Below are positions 46,313 through 57,244 of a stretch of DNA of 64,000 nucleotides, piece by piece; the stretch's first letter is position 1; each line of letters starts with the position of its first letter. This DNA comes from Arthonia radiata. Its lineage: Eukaryota > Ascomycota > Arthoniomycetes > Arthoniales > Arthoniaceae. Position numbers and translations under genes: made by a program. Location: NCBI GenBank assembly GCA_002989075.1, contig PSQN01000005.1, positions 930,001-994,000 on the forward strand, given 5' to 3'. Under the pieces are notes generated by a model. That model was not told the DNA's origin, ran no database searches, and saw only the letters and a program-made list of their open reading frames with translations.

Positions 46313-47735
46313 TTCCTGACTGCAGTCATCTTGACAGGTTGGGAACACCCAGGAGCGCGACCGCACCTTTCTCGCTAAGACTCTCCTGCAACCTGTCCCC
46401 TCGTGTCTGAACACTGATGCCCGTACCCGCCTCACACAGCATTGTCGGGCACAAATTTCCGTGTTGTTCCGCTTCAGCATCCCTCATTCGTCGGACCCAG
46501 CTCAGGCTAGATACACGAGATTTACACGCAAAAATTGCCCAGACGCTCACGTAAAGTTGACTACATTTGCTGTCTGCAAGCTTTACACTTTGATACCAGT
46601 TCAGCTGTACAGCGCTCAACGAGGCGAGATAAACGGGAGAGAACACAGTAGCCTATAAGCAGAACCATCTGGGATTGGGACCCGACCCATGCTGATCCTT
46701 CCCAAGCTTATGGCGTTCGCAAAGGAACGTAATGTTGACTACCTAATCCGTTAGATTTGTCAGTGGTCGTAGCTCCAGTGGTGCTGGCGCGCAAGCTGTT
46801 ATCGCATACCACCAAATTTTTCGCCGTAACGTAGTCTTCGGACTCTGATCCGTTTCCTGTGCCAGCTACTATGTTTTCGCACTCGCTCTCATACTTGTCG
46901 GCTTAGTCATCGTCGGACGGTCTAATTCGTTCCTTAGTCTTTTCCACATTCTGAGGCCGCTCGCTTGACCTGAGCGCCGCGCGCCTCCTTCTGCTGGGCG
47001 TTTGCCATGCTGGATAGCAGTGGACTACTTTGAGATTGCCGTACTGAATAGGTTGAAGACGAACTTTGGCCAATTTCGCTTAGAGGCACAAGCTCGTCTT
47101 GCAAGAACGTACTGTTCTATTGTAGAAGCGCTGTATGTGTATCTCTTCGTTTGCTGTCGTGAACATAATATTACGTACTTGCGGCAGTACCCTTTGTGTG
47201 TTTCCCAGGCGTCACGCATTCCGTGGATCAGAGCTCGAGGACCTACTCAATGACACGCCGCTCAGGACGAGGCGATCGCTTCAGTGCGGACCCTTGTAAT
47301 TATTGTGATCCTTGATGGAGCACCAATAGAGGCTTGTTGCGCTGTGTGAATTGCGCCTGTCAAGAACCTCCATGCTAACGACATTGAGCGACAGCTAAGT
47401 AGGGTATGGGACGTGCGTCTACTGCTGCACTCATGCGCACAGCACGAGCGATAACCGCGGGCTATCGGAACCTATGACAGTGTTCATCTTCACACATTCG
47501 AACGATCTTCATTGCCTTACAACGACTGTAGGCTGTATTGTATTTTCCTTGACTGCGAGATGTAAGCCAAATGTCGTTGATCTGGCGCCAGATGCTGTTG
47601 CTGTTGCCACTCCCATCTGAGGTGACTCAATCTCTCTGGATCATCTTGTTCCTTCGATTGCTACTTCTGGCCCATCAGCAAACTGTTACCACCGCACAAG
47701 TTGTACTCTGCTTCACCAGTGTGTTGTAAAGGCGC
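46313..47735. other. No supported gene
   Basis: Balanced composition; short frames only, the longest about 106 codons on the minus strand. It is the 3' flank of the ankyrin NLR. Confidence 0.45.
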
Positions 47736-50700
47736 CTACTCGTCGGCTTGAACATTGGTCTCCGCGCCATGTGCCACTAGAGTCTCTACGACTGTCTGGT
47801 GCTCATAGAACAACGCCGCCTGGAGCGCGTTGCCGTCGGGGCCGCCCTGAGCATTAACGTCTGCGCCCTGTGCCAGTAGCGTCTGTACTAGTGTCTGGTG
47901 GCCATGTGACGACGCCGCCTGGAGCGCGTTGCCGTAGCGGCCACCTTGAGTGTTAATATCTGCGCCCTTTGCTAATAGCGTCTCTACGACTGTCTGGTGG
48001 CCTACATACGACGCCGCCTGGAGCGCGTTGCCGTAGTCGCCGCCCTGAGCGTTAACGTCTGCGCCCTGTGCGAGTAGCGTCTCTACAACTGTCTGGTGGC
48101 CTAAGAACGACGCCGCCTGGAGCGCGTTGCCGTGGTTGCCGCCCTGAGCGTTGACATCAGCGCCCTGTGCGAGTAGCGTCTCTACAACTGTCTGGTGGCC
48201 TCTTAACGACGCCGCCTGGAGCGCGTTGCCGTAGTAGGAGTCGCTATAAGCGTTGAGGTCTGCGCCTTGTGCGAGTAGCGTCTCTACGACTGTCTGGTGG
48301 CCTTCTCGCGACGCCGCCTGGAGCGCGTTGCCGAAGAAGCCGCCCTGAGCGTTGACGTCTGCACCCTGTGCTAATAGCGTCTCTATGACTGTCTGGTGGC
48401 CTCTTGACGACGCCGCCTGGAGCGCGTTGCGGTAATGGCGGCCGCCCTGAGCGTTAACGTTTGCGCCATGTGCTAATAGCGTCTCTACGACCCTCTGTCG
48501 GCCTCTTTCCGACGCTACCTGAAGCGCGTTACCGTCTTCGCCTGGTGTATTAACATTAAGGCCAGCCTCTATTAGAATTCTAGCAATTTCCTCGTTACCG
48601 CGCAGTGCCGCGAGATGAAGTCCGGTGTCTCCACTACTGTTTTTTATATCCTGCAGGCTACCCTTATGAAGATTCTGGATCATACCTAGAAGCGGTCTTT
48701 TAAAGTCCCATTCGCAAGCTACTAAAAGCGCGTTGGGTTCAGACTTAGTACTACAGCTCCTGATACGCTCCTGAACTTTTGTTCTTGACCAATCCGAGAT
48801 ATTATCGAGTTGCTCAGCAACATAACAAGACCAATGACCAAAGCCGTTAGAGGGCTGCACCAGAAATTCTTCGAGTACAGTTTGACTTTCCGTATCTGCA
48901 GAATCCGGAACTAGAGAAGCATGGTTTGCCCAGTACCATTGAGCGTATTCTGAATGGCTATTAGGGTCGGGAGCGACGTCCTGGACGATGCGTAGGCAGG
49001 TCAGTGCAGCAATTTCCTGTACGTTCGCCTGTTGAAATTCTGCCGGACCCCCTTCCAAAAACTCCCGGACGGACAAATGAACAAATCTGAACGAATCCTC
49101 ATCATCATCATACCTCACAAGATTGAAGCAAATTGAGAGCACTGTATCTGTTGTGAGTACATCGTGGACATCGTCAACACCGCGGACCAGGGCAATCAGC
49201 TCGGCGCTCTTTAATTGTCGCTGCGCAACGAGTAGCCATGAGAAGATTCTCCTTGTAGCTTTAACACCGTTGGCATGTTTACTGCTACAATAGTCGGTAT
49301 AGAGTTTCTGGTAACTCTTGCTGAGTGTATCCGGTAGCTTTCCAAGACGCTCTTCGAGTGAACTAGCAAGATCCTCTGTACATAGATATTGCAGTTGGAG
49401 CTCGACCCATCGGAACCTGCCAGCCATGTCAACTATCAGCTCTAGTAATACATGTGGGAAGTAGTCTAAGCACTTACATGCCCTGTGCTCCCTCATAGAG
49501 AGTCTTTTTGATCTGGGATTTGAGTTCATCAGACACACCTTGGGTCCTGAGCAGCTTCTTTCTGCGAACATGATCGTCTACTGAATCCTCCACGAAACGT
49601 GCGATGTCATCTGAATTGTCGCCAGCGTTGATCTCGACGTGAGGGTACGCACTCATTGCCTCAACAAGATCACGGTCTTCTCTGCTAGTGACAAGAATCT
49701 TCACAAGGCTGGAAGAGTTCTTGAGAAGGGTTTCTATTGCCTCCACCAGTTGATCCCGCAAATCTTTGTCGCATTCATCGAGAGCATCGATCATGATATA
49801 CGTCAAAGGCCGGCTGTTGGCAATCTGTAGAGCCAAATCTGTAGCATCCTCAAGAGAAAGCTCTCCATCTTCAGAGCGCGTGTCATATCGAGTCTTCAAC
49901 GCTTTATGCACAGCATACTCGCCAGCGACGCTCGAAAGCTGCCGGACTAAGCAGCGCATAACCTGTTCAGGTACCGATCGTCCTCTCTCTGCTTCGTTCC
50001 TTGCGCAGTAAAAATAAGTCGGCTGTGAGCAACTGAAATTGCGGTGCTCTTCGATCAATGACTTAACGACTAGAGACCTGAGCAGCGATTAGCAGCTTTT
50101 TGGGGCACACTCATGTTCGCAAACAAGCCCTACTTACAAAAGAGTGCTTTTGCCTGAGCCTGGCATACCGTGCAGCCAGAGGATCTCAGACGAGCTAGAC
50201 TCTTTCCATTGATGGAAGCTTCGGTGCGAGAAGAGCCACCCGCCAGTTCCCTCGAGAGCGCGTTTCTCGGCCTGCTTGTAGTGTCGCTGATACGGGATCG
50301 CCGAGGTCCAGTCAAGGATTCTGTCTCGATTGATATCCTCGATGACACCCGCCGTTGCTTCATTGAATCGTCCGCTCAGCCGAATAGGCTCTTCGATTAT
50401 TCTTAGAAGGGCGAAGCAACGCTGCAACTCATCAGCCTGTTCAGATTGCATGTCTCGCCCAATTTGCGACGCAATATCGTTGATGGCAGTTTTCTCTCTT
50501 GCGAGCGCATCTAGACGCTTTCGGTACTTGCTACCCGAAGATAGGATGCTCTTCAAGACGTGATCTAGTCAGATGGTAAGCAACATTTCTTCATATCATG
50601 TGTGTGCAATCGCTTACGAGCTCGACTCTGCTTCAAGAACCGGCAGGCTTTTGCGAGAAAATGAAGGATACCTTCATAAAGATTGACAAGGTGCTGTCTC

Positions 50701-51204
50701 AATGTACTAGCTGCATCAGAAGCGGCTTTTGCGTGCAGTCGACCCTGTATTCTTGCCCAAGTCATCATCTGTAGAGTCTCTTCTACCCCTTCGTGCACGG
50801 CCACGTGCCGTTCGACATTGTTTGTCGATATCTATAGCTGCTCGTAAGCTGCCGTAGACCATACACGTCTCTACCTGTTAAATTATACCGACCTTTAAAA
50901 TGAAGCGTACCGCAGCCCATGGTAATGCTGTGTGAACCGGATCATACTGTACCGCCACATCGCCGACCTCGACAAACCTCGTTATCCACACCGATAGCTT
51001 CTCGAACGCGGCGCGGACGACAAACGTCTTACCCGACGGAAGCTTAACCACAAGCGCTCGTGCGTAGGCGTCGTCCACTTTCTGGATGGCCAAATCGCGC
51101 ACGTTGGAAGGATCGCATGGCTGGTCTCGAGGCAGATGCTCCTTTAGCGCTGGAGAAAGGCGCTTGTAGGCCTCGTTCCAGAGCCTTGTGTCGTAAGCAG
51201 AATT
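47736..51204 (-). CDS. NLR-type receptor: NACHT / ankyrin
   Basis: Exons about 51204-50893, 50831-50618, 50564-50138, 50077-49478 and 49416-47736 join with matching phases; introns are 61, 53, 60 and 61 bp. The product is about 1,075 aa. The N-terminal helical domain of fungal NACHT proteins (LWNEAYKRL-, then FILK / [14 protein letters not shown]) precedes the P-loop GMPGSGKST and Walker [28 protein letters not shown] block with a winged-helix-like stretch follows, then nine ankyrin repeats. Such proteins act as cytosolic sensors that trigger cell death or defence. No ATG is in clear frame at the N-terminus: upstream of N-S-A-Y-D-T-R-L-W the frame meets TAG. A first exon is unfound or the start is lost. 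The splice at 50892 uses a weak GTCGGT donor. Confidence 0.88.
47745..48640 (-). repeat. Ankyrin-coding tandem repeat array
   Basis: Nine units of about 99 bp. The inner seven encode GNALQAAS-x2[21 protein letters not shown] almost without change. Changes cluster at two places in each unit: the one to four residues before GNALQ (FF, SYY, NH, DY, RY, PD, RHYR) and the two residues after QAAS. Confidence 0.93.
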
Positions 51205-52532
51205 CTAGGTCTCTGTATGAATGCTGGCGTCTTACTCTGGTTCAATGCTAGCTGATCCCATGCCAAAGTGTCCTTGGTACGCTAAGCGGGTGGCCTAGTT
51301 GCCAAGATCCGGTCCGCAGCAGCTTGTGGAATCATGGGAGGGGACATGTGGGGTTGCCAAGGTCAGGCTGAATCAACGTGATTCTAGCCAACGATACTTC
51401 ACTGGGCCACAGCACATGGACTGACATGGTCTGTGCACGAACGACTTGACGAAGACGATGTAGACTAGGTATTACTTTCCAATTGTTGCTCGACACCGGT
51501 CTCTTACCTGTGCTCTACCTCTGCAAGAACGTTAACTCGCGTCAACCCCTCTGAAAGCTGCGTACACATAGGTGCCTCAGCCCAGGTGTGTCAATTCATG
51601 TGCCGGAGTGGAGTATTGCATGATATTGTTGTCGATGCATATGACGTCAATCACTTGTGTTGTGCAGGCAAGCAGGATCACCCAATCCAGATGGGTATGC
51701 CAAGACACGGGATGCCTCGTAGGAAATTTCCTGGCTGGGCGTTACATGATCCCCGAGGAAAGACATATCTTCGCTCTACGTACTCCCGTCATAACTCGCC
51801 CTTGAGACTCTTAGAACATGTCTCAAGATTAGAGAAAAGTAGGTCTCACCCCATATTTCCCGCGGGGCCACATCCTCTGCACCGGCTTCTCCGGGTACCA
51901 GGGCACTTACGAACAGAAGTGCGCAGTACAGGGACACAACCCAAATTTCCGTATGGACTCGCCTCCCCTACGGACAACAATAGCAAATGAATGGCTCGCA
52001 TACATCCTATCACAGCGACATGTAAAGTTGTCCTGTTTGGCCTGGGACGTGCCTGCAAATTTGCTTCTTCGTAAGGGACTTTGGGAAGTGTTTTGACATG
52101 TCTGCAAGTGCGTGGCAAGCAATCATGGCGCATATTGTTGCATGTGTGCAGATTCTTGTCGAGCTCTAAGGCCATATCCGGATCTAGTAGCGGTTACAGA
52201 AGAAGGCGAAACATTACATGCTTGGCTTGGCGAATCATGCCCCCTTTGTTTATGCTAGACATGCCTCAGGCACTTATTCTGCGCCTTGAGGTTCGGGAAG
52301 AAGAAGCTATCAGCCAGCTCAACACGGAAAGGAAGACTGAACTACCAAGTACCATCGTTTCTCCTACAAGTAAGTCCTGGGTTGGTCGCATGCACAGCCC
52401 AAGCTCTGGTTGCCTCGTAGCTGCATGACCATGACTCGGCCGATTGAAGAGACTCTTATCGTATGCTTACGTTGCCTGCTGCTTCATGCCTTCCTCACGG
52501 AATGAAGGCCGCTGCGCATCGTGTAATTCATC
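51205..52532. other. Intergenic with right arm of a dispersed repeat
   Basis: A 134-codon plus-strand frame at 51586-51990 includes the repeat copy at 51674-51786 but has no recognised domain. Nothing else is supported. Confidence 0.4.
51674..51786 (+). repeat. Dispersed repeat, right copy (partner 3443-3560, inverted)
   Basis: It matches the minus strand of 3443-3560, with a 20-bp block around CCAAGACACGGGATGCCT identical in both. This copy is open over its full length in the frame reading DHPIQMGMPRHGMP. Confidence 0.65.
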
Positions 52533-53509
52533 ATGATCACAGGCCTAGAAGTTGCGGCTGGGGTAGCAGCTCTTATTAGTGCCTTCTCAGGCGTCTCAAC
52601 CCTGTTCGGAAGCTGGCGCAATGATCGCAAAAATGGTCGAGCAGGCGGGACGCGTTCAACAACAAGGTCACTAGATCATGGTCGGCAAATCATCGAACAC
52701 GAGTATGACGAAGGCTATAAAGCTTTCGGACTGCAGTTCAAGTACGGCGATGGTGAGTCTCCGCGATGCCTGGAGAGCATTTGGACGAACTCTTCACTCA
52801 CACCCCGGACCACCAGATCAGTGTCGTCGTCAGCTTCAGATTCAGTTGAAGCGCATCGAGTCTGCCATCTCCTGCTCTCAAGAAAGCGCTCAGCAACGGT
52901 CGGCCATTCGACCCTGATGCTCTTCTAAGGCTCTCCGCTTCTACCCAGCTTAATGCTGCTAGCGCGCTTTCGTCGCAGTATCAACGCCTGCTTCGATTTT
53001 CGATCCCTCGATCCCTACCGAAGAGTCGCAATGACAGCAGGGAAAGGTCTGCGCCGGTCCAAACACTCGTCCGTCGGCTTTCGAAGTCCAACCTCGGGGA
53101 CGATAACATGTGCGAGTCTCGCGGGCGGCCAAGATCGAGAACTCGCAGTGCTCCTTTACAGACGCTTGCAAGAAGCTTGTCCCGGAGCAGGGACCGAGAG
53201 CGGGGAGCAACAGAAGGCTTACTAAGCTTTTCTCGAAGTCGGAGTAGGAGCCAAAGAAGAAACAGCGGGAACCGAATCAATAGATGTATGAGAAGGAGCA
53301 AAAGTCGACACAGAAATCGAAGTAGGCTCAGAGGCACAGAACACGCAAGAGATGGGCCACCATCGAGACCAAGCCCGCCCCGACAGGATGTCGATCACAG
53401 CCGCACGATACATGACTACCCCAGAGGTAGTGGGCAGAAAGGAGGGCCATATGACTGCATCTATCGCTGGGACGACGACGGCGGCATGCCATCTCCGAGA
53501 CAGCGTTGA
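52533..53509 (+). pseudogene. Frame-broken gene: helical N-terminus plus RS-rich region
   Basis: The start MITGLEVAAGVAALISAF is typical of the N-terminal helical domains of many fungal accessory and STAND-associated proteins. It continues in the same frame to QIIEHEYDEGYKAFGLQFKYGD. The coding-like signal then moves to a second frame (VSLRDAWRAFGRTLHSH) and, near 52880, to a third. The third runs PFDPDALLRLSASTQLNAAS through a long SRSRSRS-type region to the stop at 53509. A GTGAGT donor at 52753 with an AAAG acceptor before 52887 would join frames one and three by a 134-bp intron, but would discard the plausible middle part. So either there is one long intron or there are two frameshifts. 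Function is unknown. Confidence 0.45.
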
Positions 53510-53920
53510 AAGTCCACTGACCTATTTGAAGAGTCGAGCGAGACGCAACAGCTGCACAGTCGTGCTAACCAGTCCAATGTTACGCATTCCGCCAGTCCGG
53601 TGTGCAGTCGACAAACAAACAGCGGCAACATGAAGTCGCTAAAAGCGCATTCGAGTAGTTTTAACACGGAGGTCTTCCAAGCAATCTACGTCTAACATTC
53701 TCAGTCCACTCTCGCACGCAGGCGGTAGCTGTAGTAGCCCAGTTGACATCGCAGTAACCTTCCGAGGTAGAGGATCTCGTGCCACACACATCTCGTTAGG
53801 TCAACACCGGCTCGGCTTTCATTATAGCAGTCATTGCATTTTGATAAGAACTTGAGCTCACTCTCACAAACTACTTGGAGCGATCTGCCAAAGCGTGCAA
53901 TGATTGCCTCACTCCGGCTT
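53510..53920. other. No supported gene
   Basis: Convergent 3' region between the RS-rich gene and the methyltransferase. Nothing recognised. Confidence 0.5.
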
Positions 53921-54976
53921 TTATCCAATGACAAAATTTAACTTGGGCTGATATCCTTTCGTCTTGATCTCAACCTCCAAGCGATCCAAAAACTCATGGA
54001 ACTCTGTGGGGTTCCTCGCAACACCGGGGATGCCATCTAGTTCGGGAAGTTCAGCTTCCTGCAAATGGGTACTGGCAGGCCTCAACGTACCAAACCCCAT
54101 CTTCGCATCCAGCGTGCGGAAAAACTCGACGTACAACTCCGCCGAAGAATCACCCTGCTCCTTCACGCGAGCCAGGTGCCCATACCCATGATCATACTGA
54201 ATCTTCTGTACATTCATGAAGCCGGCGTCAGACAAAAAACCCTCCAATTTGTATGCAACGTCCGCGTCCATGCCAAAGCTGCTCGTACTCCACCGCTGCA
54301 TCTTGGCCAGCTTCGCTTGCTCCGGCAGATCTGTCGGAATATTCGCGTTGATCCATTCCGCCTCTACCAGCTGGATCCAGCCGCCAGGCTTGAGGATCTT
54401 CGTGCAGTTGCTGAGCATGGACGACCACTGATTCGACTTGAGGCCCCACACGAGGAGTCTTTGGTGAATCACGTCGAATTTGTTCTCCCATTGCCATTCC
54501 GAGGGGAAAGGCTTTGTCAGATCATGTTGACGCAGGTCAATACCTTTTGCGCGCTGCTCTTCGCGTGCTGGAAACAGGGTGGAGCCAATGTCGATCCCGA
54601 AACGTGAGAAGTGCGAGGATTGCTCGTTTGTCGCGAGATCGCCTAGCCACGTGCCTAAACCCAAGAGAGTCAGGTAAGCCCTATGCCAACGTGGTTCTTG
54701 GTAAATAAACCACTCAAACGCGGCAGCACCTGAGTGTCGCTCTACCACTCACTTACCATCAGCACAACCGCAGTCGAGTACATCCACGTTCCGCATCTTG
54801 GACAAAGGTGTGCGCCAAAGATGGCTGCCCGTGCTGCTGAGCATGAAGACGTGCTGACGCCGGAGGCGGTCGATCTCCTTCGCATGGTGAGGGAGCATGT
54901 ATACGCCCTCAGTACCCTGAAAAGAGGCACGGTCCGGGGCGGTGGGCGTTTTCGAAGCAACCTGAACAGTTGCCAT
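53921..54976 (-). CDS. SAM-dependent methyltransferase (LaeA/UMTA-like)
   Basis: Exons 54976-54757 and 54654-53921 are joined by a 102-bp intron (GTAAGT...TTTAG, phase 1) to 317 aa. The SAM-binding motif I spans the splice junction: VDVLDCGCADG then TWLGDLA. The later motifs are FGIDIGSTLFP, KFDVIHQRLLVWG and a KILKPGGWIQLVEAEW strand. Family members include the secondary-metabolism regulator LaeA and many uncharacterised enzymes, and the substrate cannot be read from sequence. There is no membrane span or signal peptide. The start is the ATG of MATVQVASKTP, the only in-frame Met before the fold. No biosynthetic cluster genes are next to it. Confidence 0.9.
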
Positions 54977-55431
54977 CGTTACAATCACGTCCAAGGCTGA
55001 AGGCTGCGCGAGGCGTTCCCAGCATTCCCCAAGGAAGGGCGAGCCCTTTTGCGAACGCTTTTGAGGTCTCGGAGGCGCATGCCTGCTATCAGATTACCCT
55101 CACAGAATGTGTGCGTCCGTCGAGAATGGAACGGTCATTGTGCTGACTCGATCGGAGGTCCCAAATGCTTCGCTATCGGAAGGAGTCCACATGCCAAGAC
55201 TGCTTACTCACGGCCAGCCGTCTCCGAATCAAGCATGTCCGAGGACGCGCAACTCCGACTCACGGCAATCCTTTGTCAGCATACAATCAGCATGCGCTCG
55301 TAAGCATTGTCTGTGGCAAACTGCGTGTTAAGATCTCGAGATTCAATCAATGACTCGCGTCTTCCCGCCAGGGATGAGGCAATGGCCGACGACTTTATGC
55401 AACCCGCCGCTCGATCAAGACCGATCACCGC
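54977..55431. other. Divergent promoter region
   Basis: Between the minus-strand methyltransferase and the plus-strand membrane protein. Frames are short and without domains. It probably holds both promoters. Confidence 0.5.
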
Positions 55432-56955
55432 ATGAGTCGCCAGCACAATCACGTGTCCTTATTGCTTGCTTGTGCACTTCTTCTGTCCAGCATCGGTATT
55501 ATCTACATTCTCCGTAGCCCGCTCTTCAACGAGACCCTTGACTCCACAACGCAAGTCAACAGCCACGACACTGATATGCCGATCTCGCCACGCATGGCGA
55601 CCCTCGGCGACTTCCTCTGGGCGCACCTCGTCAAAGCCAACGTCACCGTCTTGCCGCCCACTGCACCAACAAAGCCAACGAACACATGGACCTACCATCC
55701 GGGCACGTACCGCGCCACGGACATAGTCACACAGCTCGCCCCCCTCCTCGACTCTGTCATCCTGCAACTCGGCAACGACCCGCCAAATGCCAAAAGTTCG
55801 CGCACCATCCTCCTCGACGGCCTGCACTCCTGCCTCGCCCTCGACGCCCGCGAATCCACCCTTCGCCTCAGCACCGCCAGCCCCGACGCCAAGCACCGCG
55901 AAATGGCGAAGCAGGCCGCAAAAATCGGCGAATACATCACCTCCGCTGCGGCGGAGACGCGCGCCGAAGCCCCGAATCCGCACATCGCTCTCCGCAGCTC
56001 ATGTGAAGGCCACCTCTGGCGCCACGACGTGGCCGGCCTGCTCATCGGGCCGCGCGGCAGCGGCGCGCTGATGCAGCTGTACAACGAGTGGCTGCACCAG
56101 CTCGTCCTATTACGGGACAGCCTGTTGCCATTCGAGAACTTCGCGGACGTGCCGCTTACGTTGGAGGGGGGCGCGGGCACGCGCGCGTTGGAGGGCGTGC
56201 GCGGGAATTTCCTCATGCAGGTGATGACGGGGCAGGTGCAGAGGGGGATGCTTCTCGATGTTGCGAAGGTGCATTTGGCGCCGCGGCTCGGGCCGGGTGG
56301 GTACGGGTTCCAGTTTGAGCGGGGAATGGTGCTGCCGGCGGAGTTTTTCACGGGGAAGCGCACGTGCCTGCTGAGGTATGTGCCCGCGTTCGTGGAGGCG
56401 GCACCGGGGACGGTGGTGCTGTTCGAGGCTGAGTACGCAGACTACTACGCCGCGTCGCGGTCGAAGACGGATGACGGATGGCATGTCGCACCGCAAGACC
56501 TTGGAGCACTGCCTGCCGCCCGCAGCGCCGGCTCAAAGATCGTTGCGGAACCCGCGACCCCAGGGGACAACGCACGATATCATCTTAGCCTCCAGGGCTC
56601 ATTCGACGGGCGCGAAGACCTTCGCTTCAAGTCCGACGTTGGGCAAATTTTGCGCGGTCTAAGCTATGCTTATCACGCCACGGGTGCCAAGGTCGTCTCA
56701 TCATCAAGTTCGAAGACGTATTTGCACGATGCGCATTCCCTCTTGGTGAAGGACGGGCTCGTCGAGGCAGGTGGAGAAGGTCTGCACGTGATTCCGACGA
56801 GAGATCCCGCGGTGAAGCTAGCGCTACTGGGGAAGCTGTACCCGGAGAACGTGGTCGTCGCTGTGGGTCGTGAGGGCTTGGAGCGTGTGGCCGGGGCGGG
56901 GAAGGGTTTCCGTGGGAAGCTGGTGGTGCTTGATATAGAGAACGACGGGGAGTAG
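55432..56955 (+). CDS. Orphan type II membrane protein
   Basis: A single-exon 507-aa frame. Residues 9-28 (SLLLACALLLSSIGIIYIL) form a signal anchor after a short basic N-terminus, which predicts a lumenal or extracellular C-terminal domain. The domain begins after a Ser/Thr-rich stalk and includes ILLDGLHSCLALDARESTLRL, two N-glycosylation sequons near the stalk (NET, NVT), a glycine-rich GPGGYGFQFERGMVLP and a C-terminal VVVAVGREGLERV. I do not recognise the family. Third codon positions are strongly G/C, unlike most neighbours, which supports that it is expressed. No glycosyltransferase or protease motif was seen. Confidence 0.75.
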   Translation: MSRQHNHVSLLLACALLLSSIGIIYILRSPLFNETLDSTTQVNSHDTDMPISPRMATLGDFLWAHLVKANVTVLPPTAPTKPTNTWTYHPGTYRATDIVTQLAPLLDSVILQLGNDPPNAKSSRTILLDGLHSCLALDARESTLRLSTASPDAKHREMAKQAAKIGEYITSAAAETRAEAPNPHIALRSSCEGHLWRHDVAGLLIGPRGSGALMQLYNEWLHQLVLLRDSLLPFENFADVPLTLEGGAGTRALEGVRGNFLMQVMTGQVQRGMLLDVAKVHLAPRLGPGGYGFQFERGMVLPAEFFTGKRTCLLRYVPAFVEAAPGTVVLFEAEYADYYAASRSKTDDGWHVAPQDLGALPAARSAGSKIVAEPATPGDNARYHLSLQGSFDGREDLRFKSDVGQILRGLSYAYHATGAKVVSSSSSKTYLHDAHSLLVKDGLVEAGGEGLHVIPTRDPAVKLALLGKLYPENVVVAVGREGLERVAGAGKGFRGKLVVLDIENDGE

Positions 56956-57244
56956 TCTCGCTTGTAGGTCGCTGCTGGCAGGATATCATCGGCGTCTGAT
57001 CGGGTTTGAAAATGGTGCCCAGATGTCGCGAGTGTCTGAGATTACCTTCATCCGCAAGACGCGCTTCTACGACATTTGTTTCATGTGTAGCAGTATTCCA
57101 TCAACGCCAATTCGTGCATAGTTCGTTCTACCGTCACCTCGTAGAATTGTCGGCGGCATTGTTGATGTGACGCGCCCTGCGTCACTATTACACGACAAGC
57201 GTATGCCTCTGCGCGCAACGTGTCGTGTCTGGTTGTGGCGCTCT
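56956..57244. other. Convergent intergenic stretch
   Basis: 3' ends of the membrane-protein gene and the regulator gene. Nothing recognised. Confidence 0.5.

Noticed and set aside
47745-48640. Regular 99-bp direct repeats that could suggest a CRISPR-like array
   Set aside because: They translate to ankyrin repeats in an open frame; this is a fungal protein-coding array.
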